From Phymorhynchus buccinoides (Eukaryota; Mollusca; Gastropoda; Neogastropoda; Raphitomidae): 64,000 nucleotides of DNA. Positions 20,691-32,793 of the stretch are shown here, piece by piece. The position numbers and the translations under genes were made by a program. Each line of letters starts with the position of its first letter. Within the stretch, counting starts at the first letter, position 1. The notes under the pieces are model-generated. The model worked only from the letters and a program-made list of their open reading frames with translations, had not been told where the DNA came from and did no database searches. The stretch covers positions 38,828,242 to 38,892,241 of the forward strand of contig CM065690.1 of the NCBI GenBank assembly GCA_017654935.2. The letters are read 5' to 3'.

Positions 20691-21095
20691 CGCTCAGACA
20701 GTTTCCTGTTAGTGTTAATTATGAGCACAGATGCATCATGCTGCCGTTATGCGCCTAAGTAAGAAATAATTAGGCCCAGCATGTCCAACTTCAGTTGGAG
20801 GAAATATTTTTTTAAGTGTTTCTTGAAAAAAGGCAGAATGGACCGGAAAGGCAGAAAGCGCTTAGAGTTTTAAGTATATAAGCACTCTATAAATTGTCTT
20901 AATAAATAAAAGAGTAGATGACAGCAAGCAAAGGGAAAAGGTAGAGTCAAAGACTGAAAGAGAGTGACAGATTAGAGGAAGTTACAAGTACATAACTCAT
21001 AAATCACAAGTCATAAATCATAGCTTCCAGAAGGTGGGGGAACTATTTATGCAAAAAGACTTCCCCAACCCCAACCCCCAGTGTCCCCATGGGGG
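20690..21095 (+). mobile_element. SINE-A copy with head A
   Basis: Head A (CATGCTGCCGTTATGCGCCT, ATTAGGCCCAGCATGTCC), body (GGGAAAAGGTAGAGTCAAAG, GAGTGACAGATTAGAGGAAG), and a tail at CCCCATGGGG. About 50 bp with the AGCGCTTAGAG..AATAAATAA repeat interrupts the body at 20855-20910. Confidence 0.8.
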
Positions 21096-21112
21096 GCTTG
21101 AAACAGATTAAT

Positions 21113-21800
21113 TAATTGATATCTCAAGACCTAAAATGGGACACCCATATTTGGATCAATTTACATTAAATTAAAGAGACAGCATACAAATCAAGACCTA
21201 TTCTTGAGTATGCTTCCCCAGTTTGGGATCCCTATTCTGAGAGCTGCCCACTGGTTGGTGAACTGGTATTGTCAAACATCAGGCAAACACATTTTACAAG
21301 TAGCACCATGGCCAAGTCTCCATAAACACTCCATACTCTCCATCCTTCAACTCACCAACAAGGAGGACAATACAATCCCACCAGTCAACCTACCAATTCC
21401 TGTCCTGCAAAACCAGCTACAGGAAGTTCGCCTTCTTTCCACAGTCGATCAGTGATTGGAACTCCCTCCCACCTGAGGCTGCCGCTGTAACACTAATGAT
21501 CTTCTTTGATCAAGTGTAAGGCTTCAAAATTCAAATCCCGAATATAAGCACCCACTCCCTTTCCCCGAGCTTGCCCCCCCCAACTCCACCCACCCCTCCC
21601 TTCATTTTCTAACAATTTCTATGATCTTGCCCACAACCACCTCTTCCACCCCCCCCCCTCTCCCAAGTCCTCTCCTCCAAACCAATAATCACAGTACCCC
21701 GCTGCAGCTGTGACGTCAGCTGCTAGAGTGGAGACCCCCAGTTTTTACCACAACAGGACCATCAACAAGATGTTGGCAGTTGTGTCTACTTTCAAGAAAG
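21113..21800 (+). mobile_element. Diverged sense copy of the LINE-2 3' end
   Basis: Reads degenerate LINE-2 RT C terminus: ISQDLKWDTHI, KSRPILEYASPVWDPYSE, RAAHWLVNWYCQTSG, then DWNSLPPEAAAV. The C-rich 3' UTR follows (21550-21680), with the CAACAGGACCATCAACAAGA stretch matching LINE-2's 3' end near 17560. Several frameshifts; clearly dead. Confidence 0.85.
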
Positions 21801-22074
21801 AAGTTTGCATGCTTTTTAGAATGCATCAATTGTGGATCAGTGTATATTCTAGAAATTCAGTTGTCTGCATAACATAATACAAAGTAATGCAAAGAGGCAG
21901 CACAGCTCTAGGCGGTATACAGTAGTTGGCCAAGAGCCATTAATAATTGAATAAGTCAACACAGGCAGCATTGACTATGTAAGTATATTATCCAGGTGGT
22001 TCCACTCTGTTGGTATTGTTATGAAAAGGAATTTGGATCAGAGACATGATATGCCGGAGAAAGAAACTCTATCA

Positions 22075-23049
<975 letters not shown>

Positions 23050-23215
23050 AGTTTTTGTCGTACCCTGGCTTAAAGATTCCAGGGATCATCCCAGCAGCCG
23101 AAGCACTTGAACACTATGGTACAAATGCACTAGCTAGGGATGAGAACATTACGTGTGTGACCGTTTTTGATTACCCCGCCATGTGGGCAGCCACACTCCG
23201 ACTTCGGAGGATTGG
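23050..23215 (-). mobile_element. SINE-B copy (minus)
   Basis: Plus strand starts TTGTCGTACCCTGGCTTAAA and ends CACACTCCGACTTCGGAGGA, the reverse of the copies at 13228 and 27198. Confidence 0.75.
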
Positions 23216-24225
23216 TTCTATTAGTTATATTATTCCTGGGATCAATCTTGTCACAGGACATCATAGGTCATTTGACCAGTTCCAAGAAAATATAATAGGT
23301 CATTTTCATAAAACGATAAGTTGTAATGTAATTTAAAGGAAGAAAGGAACTTGAGTGCAACACAAACCGTTTTCTAGGACACTCCGTTGCAATCAACCGC
23401 ATAGTTTCACAGACTGCATGTTCAAAGAATGACATGAAAAAAGTTTGGGTTTTTTTCATTCATTTTTTTCTGTATGAGAAAAGCTAGTACAATACTATGC
23501 AATGTAAAGTAATAACAGGGCAATTATTTGTACAGTCTATTGTTTCACCTTGAAGTCAATCTGATCACTGGAATCAGTTGCAGCACACATCAAAATCCTT
23601 AAAGTTGCTAACAGACAGGAAGTAAACATAGTAAGTCATATGACCTCTTGCCTGCAAAAACAATAGGTCATTTCAAAATGTTATCAGTCAATGACTGATG
23701 ACCGGTGCTAAGAATAATCCTTGTTATTCTAGGATATTGTGCTTTAAAATAGTCCAATAAATATATAATATTCTATGTTCAGATGTGAAATTTTACTGAG
23801 CTTGCACCTCTGGATTATTTGACCTGTGAATCACAAAATAACTTAGCTTAGTGCTGTTTTACAGATTTGTATGCCAACTTGTGTGTGTGTGTGCACATGC
23901 TCCCTTTGCGAGTGTGTGTGTGTGTGTGTGTGATGGTCTTATATATTGTCCTGAAAAAAGTCGGGTTAGAAATCTTGGCGTTGACTGGACATCAAATTTG
24001 TTCCCCCCACAGGACTTCTTCAGCTCTTAAGACTGACTTCTTAAGAAAACATAACCACTAAACCCAATCTTTGCTTGTAAACTCAATTACTGCTAAATAA
24101 AACAACTATTGTAACTCATCATTTCAGAAGCTCGTTTTGCTTGGGCGTTGCAGCTGAAGTTCTTTGTAACACCATATAAGCAGGCATTTGTATTATGACA
24201 CAATACCAAATTTTTCCTGTTGCAG

Positions 24226-24415
24226 GATCCAGAGACTGTAGGCACAGAGAACCTCTTCAGCAGCCTCCTGAACTGGACAAGCATGACCACCGGACAGGAT
24301 GGCTCGACGGACACTGCCTACCACACCTACCCAGCCAACCGTCCGTTTGTCAACACAGAGTACCGGCGCTCCCCTTCCAGGCCCATCATGTCGTTTCCAG
24401 AGTCCAACAGAGACG
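24226..24415 (+). CDS. CEP57: CEP57-type gene, first identifiable exon
   Basis: Acceptor TGTTGCAG; donor GTAGGA. Encodes DPETVGTENLFSSLLNW to SFPESNRDG. The part from YPANRPF on matches the conserved CEP57 N-terminal motif. Phase 1 end. Confidence 0.9.
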
Positions 24416-27400
24416 GTAGGACTCATTCATGTTTGTCTCTGTCTCTTGATCGAGTAAAGGGCTTCTCACACTAGCGTCAAGATCTCGAGATCGCGGTGAT
24501 ATTTTGCTGCAAGGCGCAGTTTGATGCGCCGCTTGCGTGTGAGAGATTCGCGGCGTAGCTGCGCGATTTTTTGTTGCTCGAGAATAGAACCGGCTCTAAT
24601 TTTGATGCTCAAGATCGCAGAGATCGTGAAACTAGCCAATCACAACGGACGGAAGGACCATAACTCTGATTGAAGAAAAAAAAGGGCAGACTTGCTCGAA
24701 CCCGAAATAAAGCGTCTGACGCTAGAGTAATCTTTCCTTGCTTTCCAAATAAGGAAGTTCGCGCGACAAGAGGCGAAGCGACAAGAGTCGTGCGTGAGAA
24801 CACCACTGCCTCGCTACAATGTGTGCTGTGATGCAGGCGTCAACGCGTCAAGGCGTTGCTCTGAGAAACAATTGACGCCTGATGCTAGTGTGCGAAGGAC
24901 TTAAAAGTCAATTCCTTGATTTGGTGAATGATAACTGACGTTTTTAGATTCACCTCATAGCAAGCTACATTCGTATCCTCACCTCTGAAACTAGACAGTA
25001 ACTGTACTTCCATAAAGAATTTTTAAGAACCTCAATACTTACCTAGTAATTTTTTTAATTTAATATGTAAATAGTGTAAGATTAGAACTTCTTAATCTTC
25101 TTAATGAGTACATTTAGACCTAGGTTTTATTTAGCAGGATGAAATATTTTAAGCAGTATTATTCTTAACTCACGGTAAAATTTGCTATAAATATTCTTCG
25201 AAACACATTTTTCTTTTAACCAAACAAATTTTGTTCTTTGCCTGCAGATAGGATGCGACTTTCTGGTTACAATCTATTGGTTTTGAGTGTGAAGTCCTGG
25301 TTTTACTCAATGCTGACCCATTTGAAATTTGCCGCTGCAGGTCTTTTCCTTGTTTTGCACATGTATTACTGATACTTTTATTTTTATTTAAGAAAATTTA
25401 TATAGCGCTTCACCTTTAAGCTCTAAGCGCTTTTAAATATTCACGCAAACTGATCTGCACAGAAGGCTTTACCAGTGGCTTTACCAGTTATGTGTTGGTT
25501 CTCCCAGGTGTCTTGTCAGCGTTGCGTAACCTGCAGGACAGGATGCAGAGGTTGGAGGTGGAGCGGCGAGATGCCGAGAACAACCTGCAGTCGCTGGCCT
25601 CGGAAACAGAGGCCTACAAGACCTCCCTCCGCCAGAGGTCCCAGTCTCCAAACGCATTTCGCTCGCCAAGGAGGGATGTACACACACAAGATGATGCTTC
25701 TACTCGAAATGGTGCCGAAAACACCCGCCCCAAATCAAAAGGTTTGTACCTTTTTCATCCCTCTATTGCCCCAGTTTTAGCTTGAAGTCTTCCTTCCTTC
25801 CTTCCTTCCTTCCTTCCTTCCTTCCTTCCTTCCTTCCTTCCTTCCTGTAAGTGGCCACAGTCAAACTTGACTTCTGTCACTGTAGAAATTGGGGATCTGC
25901 GGAAGAGCGCCTTAATACAGGGGGAGGGGGAGAGATTAAAGTCTTCCTTTTGTTTGCAGATGAATATTTCAAAAACATAGTACTTAAGCTTGGTCACTGA
26001 CCAAGCTTTTTTCCTCCCTTAGTTGGATCACATGGTATGTGACGTACCAAGCTTTCTTCGTTTTCTGCCTTATTTATTTTCTATTTTCTTAGTTCCATCT
26101 TTTCTCATTATTTTCATCCCAAATTATGTGTAAACACATTTTCACTGTACATGTGTTCAATCCTTTCTTACTGGCTTTGTGTGAATATTGTTCATCTTTT
26201 AAGAAGAAGAAGAGATGAGTCAATGGCACCATATGTAAATATATAATTAAAAAAGTGGATTTGATCTATGGCACCTTACTGAACAGTGACTTTGGACTAT
26301 GAAATGCTGTGAATACATTGCACAGAGACAGTTTGTAGTCTTGTTTTATGTACACTTCAGGATAAGGAATAATATCTTAAATTCTTTTTTAGGGAAATGC
26401 CCTGAAATCAAGCAGCACTTGACTGAATGTTGTACTTTAGTCTCTTGTGAATAAAATAACGTCACTTTGCACTTGTCATGTAGTTGTTTGTTTATCTTAG
26501 GTTAGAAAATTATCGGCCAAATCTTCTTTGATCAACATGCATGTGTGTGTGTGTGCGTGCGCGTGTCCACCCCTTTGTGCACTTGCATCTGCACGTTGCA
26601 ATATGCTTGTCTTTTATCACAGAGCTGGAATCGCAGCTGTCCTCGGCGGAGACGCGGTGCCAGCTGCTGGAGAAGCAGCTGGACTACATGCGCAAGATGG
26701 TGCACAGCGCCGAGCAGGACCGGGTGGAGGCCGTGCGCAAAGCCGACGCCTTGCAGCAGCAGCATGAGCAGGAGCGCCAGCGGCTGCAGCAGCAGGAGTA
26801 CACCGACCACAACCCCGCCCCCTTCACCCCGGATTACTGTGCTCAGTTTGAGCGCATCAGTGAGCTGGAGAGAGACCACCTGAGACTCACTGCCACACAG
26901 ACCCTGGCCGAGGTGAGCCTGCTGAGCAGAAAGTGGTGAAGAAAATACGTCCCAGGGCTCCCAGGGACCCACCATTTGGGGGTCTATGAAGCACTAAAAT
27001 TCTAAAGGACCCTCTAAAAGAATGTGCAGGGGGTCCCAGGGATGCACTAGAAAAAAATCTTTTTAGCATTCGCAATGCCACTGGGACCCTCTATCCCGCC
27101 TCTAGGACCCTCTATGCTGTAAGTGAAGGAGTCCCTGGGACCCCTTGTTTTGCGGGACGATTGGGAGCCCTGCATCCATGGGTCATCTCTTGTTTACTTC
27201 CTCCGAAGTCGGAGTGTGGCTGCCCATGTAGCGGGGTAATAAAAAATGGTCACACACATAATGTTCTTATCCCTAGCTGGTGCATTTGTACCATTGTGTT
27301 CAAGTGCTTAGGCTGTTGGGATGATCCATGGAGTCTTTAAGCCAGGGTAGGACAACAATATCTTTTGTTTACTTGTAGCCAAGGAAATCCTTGAGTTTTT

Positions 27401-30400
27401 CCATCATAGGGTTTCAAGAAGCAGCCCTTACTTACTGTGGACTTGCCAAAATGGGTTTTTTTTCATTTTCAAAATCACGAGTGTGCATTGGCCATTGCAT
27501 CGTAACAACAATGACAACAAAAAGAAACTTGATATTTTCATTTTATAAAGTAAAAATACAGAAACAAAATCTGGTAAAATATTTGTGTGTGAAAAAAATA
27601 GAGAACTCAGTGTTTTGAATATTGAATAGTGACAAAGAAAATAAAAACCTTCAAAATGCAGTAACCTGCTTTGGGTACTTAGAAAGGCGGATTTTACCGA
27701 TTTACAAAGCTTGACAACATTTGCGGCTTTTTTGCCGTGGTCAGTCAGTCAAATTTTAGAATTACGACACTTCAACATGGTTGAGTCATGTAGTTTGAGA
27801 ACTAAGTAAGATGTCTGTGGTGTACTTATGTGATTTAAAAAAACATTAATCAAAGCATGTTGTGCAAACCAATTTTCTAGTGCTGTATGTTTATTGTATC
27901 AGTTCATATGATAATGAATTACAAATTCTAAAGTAAAGTTGGCTAACATACAGTGAACCTTTTTTCCATCTGTGTTGTTGCCAGATCAAAAAGAGCGCTG
28001 TTCCTGAGGTATTTGGCACTTGTCACTGGTCTGAAGAGTGGAAATAATTTCACATATATGACAGATATCTTTACAGTATGATTTGCACAGTTGTTGGTGT
28101 GCTTGTTATATTGTTTTCCAGTTGAGGTCATTGTACCTTATAATTGTCCACTTATACTACCTCATTCACACGGTTAATCTTGGAGTGCACGTTCACTGAG
28201 TGACAAAATTATATGCTTTATGGAGTGAATATGCACTGAGTGGAAAAAATGCATTGAGTGATAAAATTATATTCCCTTCCTTCCAAATTCCCACCCTTTT
28301 TATTCTAATTTATACTCTCTATCCCTGTGAATAATTGAAATATTTTGTGGATTTAATAGGAAAACATGATGAAATAAAAGTTAATATTATTTTCAGAAGG
28401 GGAAAGAAGGGGGGTAATGATTTTGATTTTTCTAAAATTTTTATCAACCTTTTTACGTGGAAAGATCCTGTCCCCCCATAAAAACATTCCTTTGCAAACT
28501 GATAAAGCTAGTCGTGCCAGTCAATACTCTTTTTTTAACCGTTTCTTTTTATTATGTCCTTAACCCTTTCACCGCCAACGTCGCATTTTAGCACCACAAT
28601 GGTTTAACACCCATGTCGATAAAAGGCATCAAATCAGGACCTGTTATCCAAAGGCCCTATTTTCATAATTTTGGGAGGTAAGGATATGCCTAATGTTATG
28701 CATGTCACAGAGGAAATGGCAATATTGCACATATTCTTTTTTCTCTACCCGGTTAAGTTGAATGGTATTTTTTGGCTGAAAAATGGCTGGCGGTGAAAGG
28801 GTTAAAACTACCCTCAAATACATGTGTCATAGTTATAAGGAAAAAAATGTATAAAAAGAGACCATTGTTTATAGGATTGATTTAGACCAAAAATCTAATC
28901 CCTATGTCTATCTCTCCTGTGTGGTTAACACATTTCCATCACCTGTTTTAATGTCACTGTTTTTAACTCAGTGTCACTCACTTGTAGTTGTATTGGATTT
29001 TTTTTTAACTGCATATGCTTCCAATCAGGCTATGCTTGTGGTCTTGGTGATTTGACCGTCCATTATCATTTTACAACTGTGAACGGATGTATTGTAATGG
29101 TTTCCTGTTTTAGGAAGTGATTGTTTAACAGGATTATATGAAACTGCTTCATCATAAATGCATATTTAGCATTGAAAATGGAAAGAACTTGTGCACATTT
29201 ATCCACCCTTGGACAAGTTCATACCTGAACAATCTTCTTGCACATTAATTTAAACACTCAGATCAGTACAACCCTGAATAGTTTCCCTTATCAAAGGTTT
29301 GTGCTGTGACTGCTTTATGTTGTGTGTGTGTGTGTTTTTAAATGACATCGAATCACTCCATCTATTTTCATTTAACAATTTGATTTTATGATCATGTGTT
29401 TTTGTTGTGTGTTTTTTAGGGGGGGTTGTTTTGTTTTTTTGTTTGTAGAACTTGGGAACAAATGGTGAAAAAAGCCTGCTAAAGTATGTCTGTCATTTTG
29501 CTTAGAAATAGATGCAGGTCAGTTCACTGAAGCGGAAGGGCAATGACTTGGCTCTTCTAGCAGTTAAATCAAGCTAACACTGAGCACTATTTATATATTT
29601 ACAGAGCTGAGAGGTCAGGGATGCATTAAAAAAAAAATCAGTGTAAGGGACAGAACAGGGGAGCAAAAAATGTTTAGACCCACCATATGAATCATAATGA
29701 TCATATGCAATATAACATTAATTACTTGTATGAGTGTTGGTTTATTCATAATCTTTTTTTCCAATCAAATGAATATACACACCATTGAAAAGATAAACCT
29801 GGGTTTGCCTGATTTCGATTGGTTAAATTTGTTTTCTTTCTTTTGATGGGTTAATTTACTCTTTCTTTTATTCTCTTCTGTTTGTTGTTGTTTTTCCCAG
29901 TCCAAGATTAAGGAACTTGAAAACAAACTGAAAGATGAAAGAGATCATCGCAGAGTATTACAAGAAAGGGCATTGGATGTAAGTATTTGGATGGAGGTTA
30001 TTCTGATATGATATGCATGGGTGCTACTACCTTCCGTATAAACGGAAATCCGTAAATTAAGTTTTCTGCTGAGACGGAAATTCCGTATTTTATCCAAAAC
30101 AAAAAAGTTGATCTGTTAACTGTGGTTGGGGGCATTTTGAATCTGGGTCTTCCAACCACCGGAAGTGAAAATACAGCAACAAAAATGGCGGCCGAGTCAT
30201 ATTCACACATACTTATTTGAATTAAATTCAACATTATCAGCATGAATTTTGTGTCATGAAGGCTACAAACTTCACAGAAAGGAAAGTTACAACTATATTT
30301 CAATTCACCAAATTATATTTATGATGTTAAACGTATGAATATGTTAAAAATGTTGCTTAGAAAAACTCAATTGAGAGTCATGTTTGGATCCACTGACATC

Positions 30401-32754
30401 GTATTTCACTTATGATCTAATTATTATCTTCTATTTGAACGGCTTTATAACTTTATAGTTGTGTTTCTGAAATGTCAGTAAAAATCTTAGTCATGAAAAT
30501 ATGATTTTAACCATAGATCTTTTGTATTTCTTGTAAAAAGGTAATGTGACTTGTCATGTCTCAGCAACTTAGACAGTCACTTTACAAAGTGTCAACTGTC
30601 GTCTGCCAACAGAACTATGATGTCAAATCGTAATCTGTTCCTCACCCATTCCCAGATTGCAAGAGTGCTATGGAAACGATCTCTGCAATTGCATTTTTGC
30701 TTCAGCTTCAAGGGGGGCGCTGCCCCTATACCCCGCCTTTCAGTATTTTTCACTTGGGGGGGGTAGCACCCATGGATATACTTTGGTGTTCATGGACACT
30801 CAACCTATGCAGAAGTGTTTGTGTCAGACATATTTCTGTTTTCATTCTGCTGTACATGTATGTGTGTATAGGATATTCTTTGTTTTTTAGTTTGTTTCAA
30901 CCAGGAAAGTGGACTTCCTGGTGTTTTAATGGCTAATCACCTTCTATTTCATTGTTCATTTTTTTAAAGGATTTTTGTGTGTGCAATATTATTCAGTTGT
31001 TTTAAACTGGAAAGTGGACTTTCGTACTTAATTTTAAAGGTTTTAATTTACATTTAAATTTACATAATGTACAATACGTTTCGAATGGAAAGTGCACTTT
31101 CACGATTATTCTTTTAAGGATATTTTGCCATGCTATTCAGTGTACATTTCGTCTTCCATTTCCAGTTGGAGAGTGCGGCAGTTTCCCATCAGATCTTGCT
31201 GAACTCTGCACCACCTGTGTCAGACCACAGAGACCCTCCTGACTCTAAAGGTGGTGGTGGTGGTGGTGGGGTCAGAAGCAAACCCAGCAGCAAACCTTGC
31301 TGCAAAAAGCCCCCGGCCGCCAAGAAAAAGAAGAAACTGGTGTCCCGGAAACAGGCCCCGGTCAGGTCCGAGCCCACCAAGCATTACCGCCTGAACCTGG
31401 CAGACATTCCTTTTGTGGCTGGAAAGGTACGAGAATGATGGCAATGTTTCTTGCGTTAGTGTTGTGCGTTTTTGTCGTCCGTGTGTGTGTATTCTGTCGT
31501 AATCATATTGGTATTTGATTAAGACGTGTTTAACCCTTTTCGCCGCCTGCCATTTTTGAGCCTAAGTTTTCCATTAAGCTTACATGGGTAGAAAAAAAAT
31601 TTGTCTGCAATATTGGGAATTCCTCTGTGACATGTTTAAAACAAGGCCTATGGTTACCTCTTGAAATTAAGAACACAAGACCATTGGATAACAGATCCAG
31701 ATTTCAAGGCTTTTTATGACATGGGTTTTAAACTTTATGGTGCAAAAATGCGACATCGGCGGTGAAAGGGTTAAAGCTCTGAGCGCTTTACAGTCATTCG
31801 GTCTGCACTGCCAGGGTGAGACCAAAGTTACTTGCAGCATGTTTAACACAGATTTCTTCATTATTTTTTCCATCTTCTTCTGCGTTCCCAGGTCATATGG
31901 CCATACTGGGTAAGGTACATAATGTGTCCGGTTTTCAGTTTTCACTGGTCTCCCCACTGCGTACAGCTGACACATCCCGATTTCAGAGGAGCTCAAAGGA
32001 GAATATTTGGAAATGTTTTTAAAAAAAGGCAGGAGAATGGGCCAATGAGTCAGAAAGATAGTAGACAGAAAGCAAAGGGAAAAGGCAGAGTCAAAGAGAG
32101 TGACGTATTAGAGGAAGTTACAAGCACAGAACTTCCAGAAGGTGAGGGAACTATTTGTATGAAAGACACCCCAGTATCCCCACAGGGAGAGACTCGTGGA
32201 CGGGGTGGGGTTATCCAGCTCCCCGTATGGAGGCACGAGGCATTCACCCACTGCCCCGTTTTCCCATCTACCATCCATCTAAGATGCTTTCTCTAAACTT
32301 TCATATATTTTTGATATCTTTTGTGTTTGTGTTTGCAACTTGGGCAATGGCATTTTTGTTCAGAATCTTACGTCCTAGTTATTATTGAAAGGGAAGGATT
32401 AAAGAAATGACTGTCAAGCTATGATCCAAAATGGAATCATTTTCATTTTCTCTTCTTCTTCTTTGTTCGCTCAGACAGTTTCCTGTCACATGAGCGTAGA
32501 TGCGTCATGCTGCCGTTATGCGTCTAACTAAGAAATAGTTAGGCCCAGGATGTCCGACTTCGGCTGAAGAAATCTTTGTAAGAAGTTATAGAAAAAAGGC
32601 AGGAAAATGGACCAGTAAGATAGAATGATAGCAGAGGACAGTAAGCAAAGGGAAAAGGCAGAGTCAAAGAGAGTGACAGATTAGAGGAAGTTACAAGCAC
32701 AGAACTTCCAGAAGGTGGGGGAACTATTTGTACAAAAGACCACCGGTATCCCCA

Positions 32755-32793
<39 letters not shown>

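Noticed and set aside
25475..25780. An Arg/Cys-rich frame overlapping a CEP57 exon
   Set aside because: Alternative frame of the coiled-coil exon; the CEP57 frame has conserved motifs and matching splice phases.
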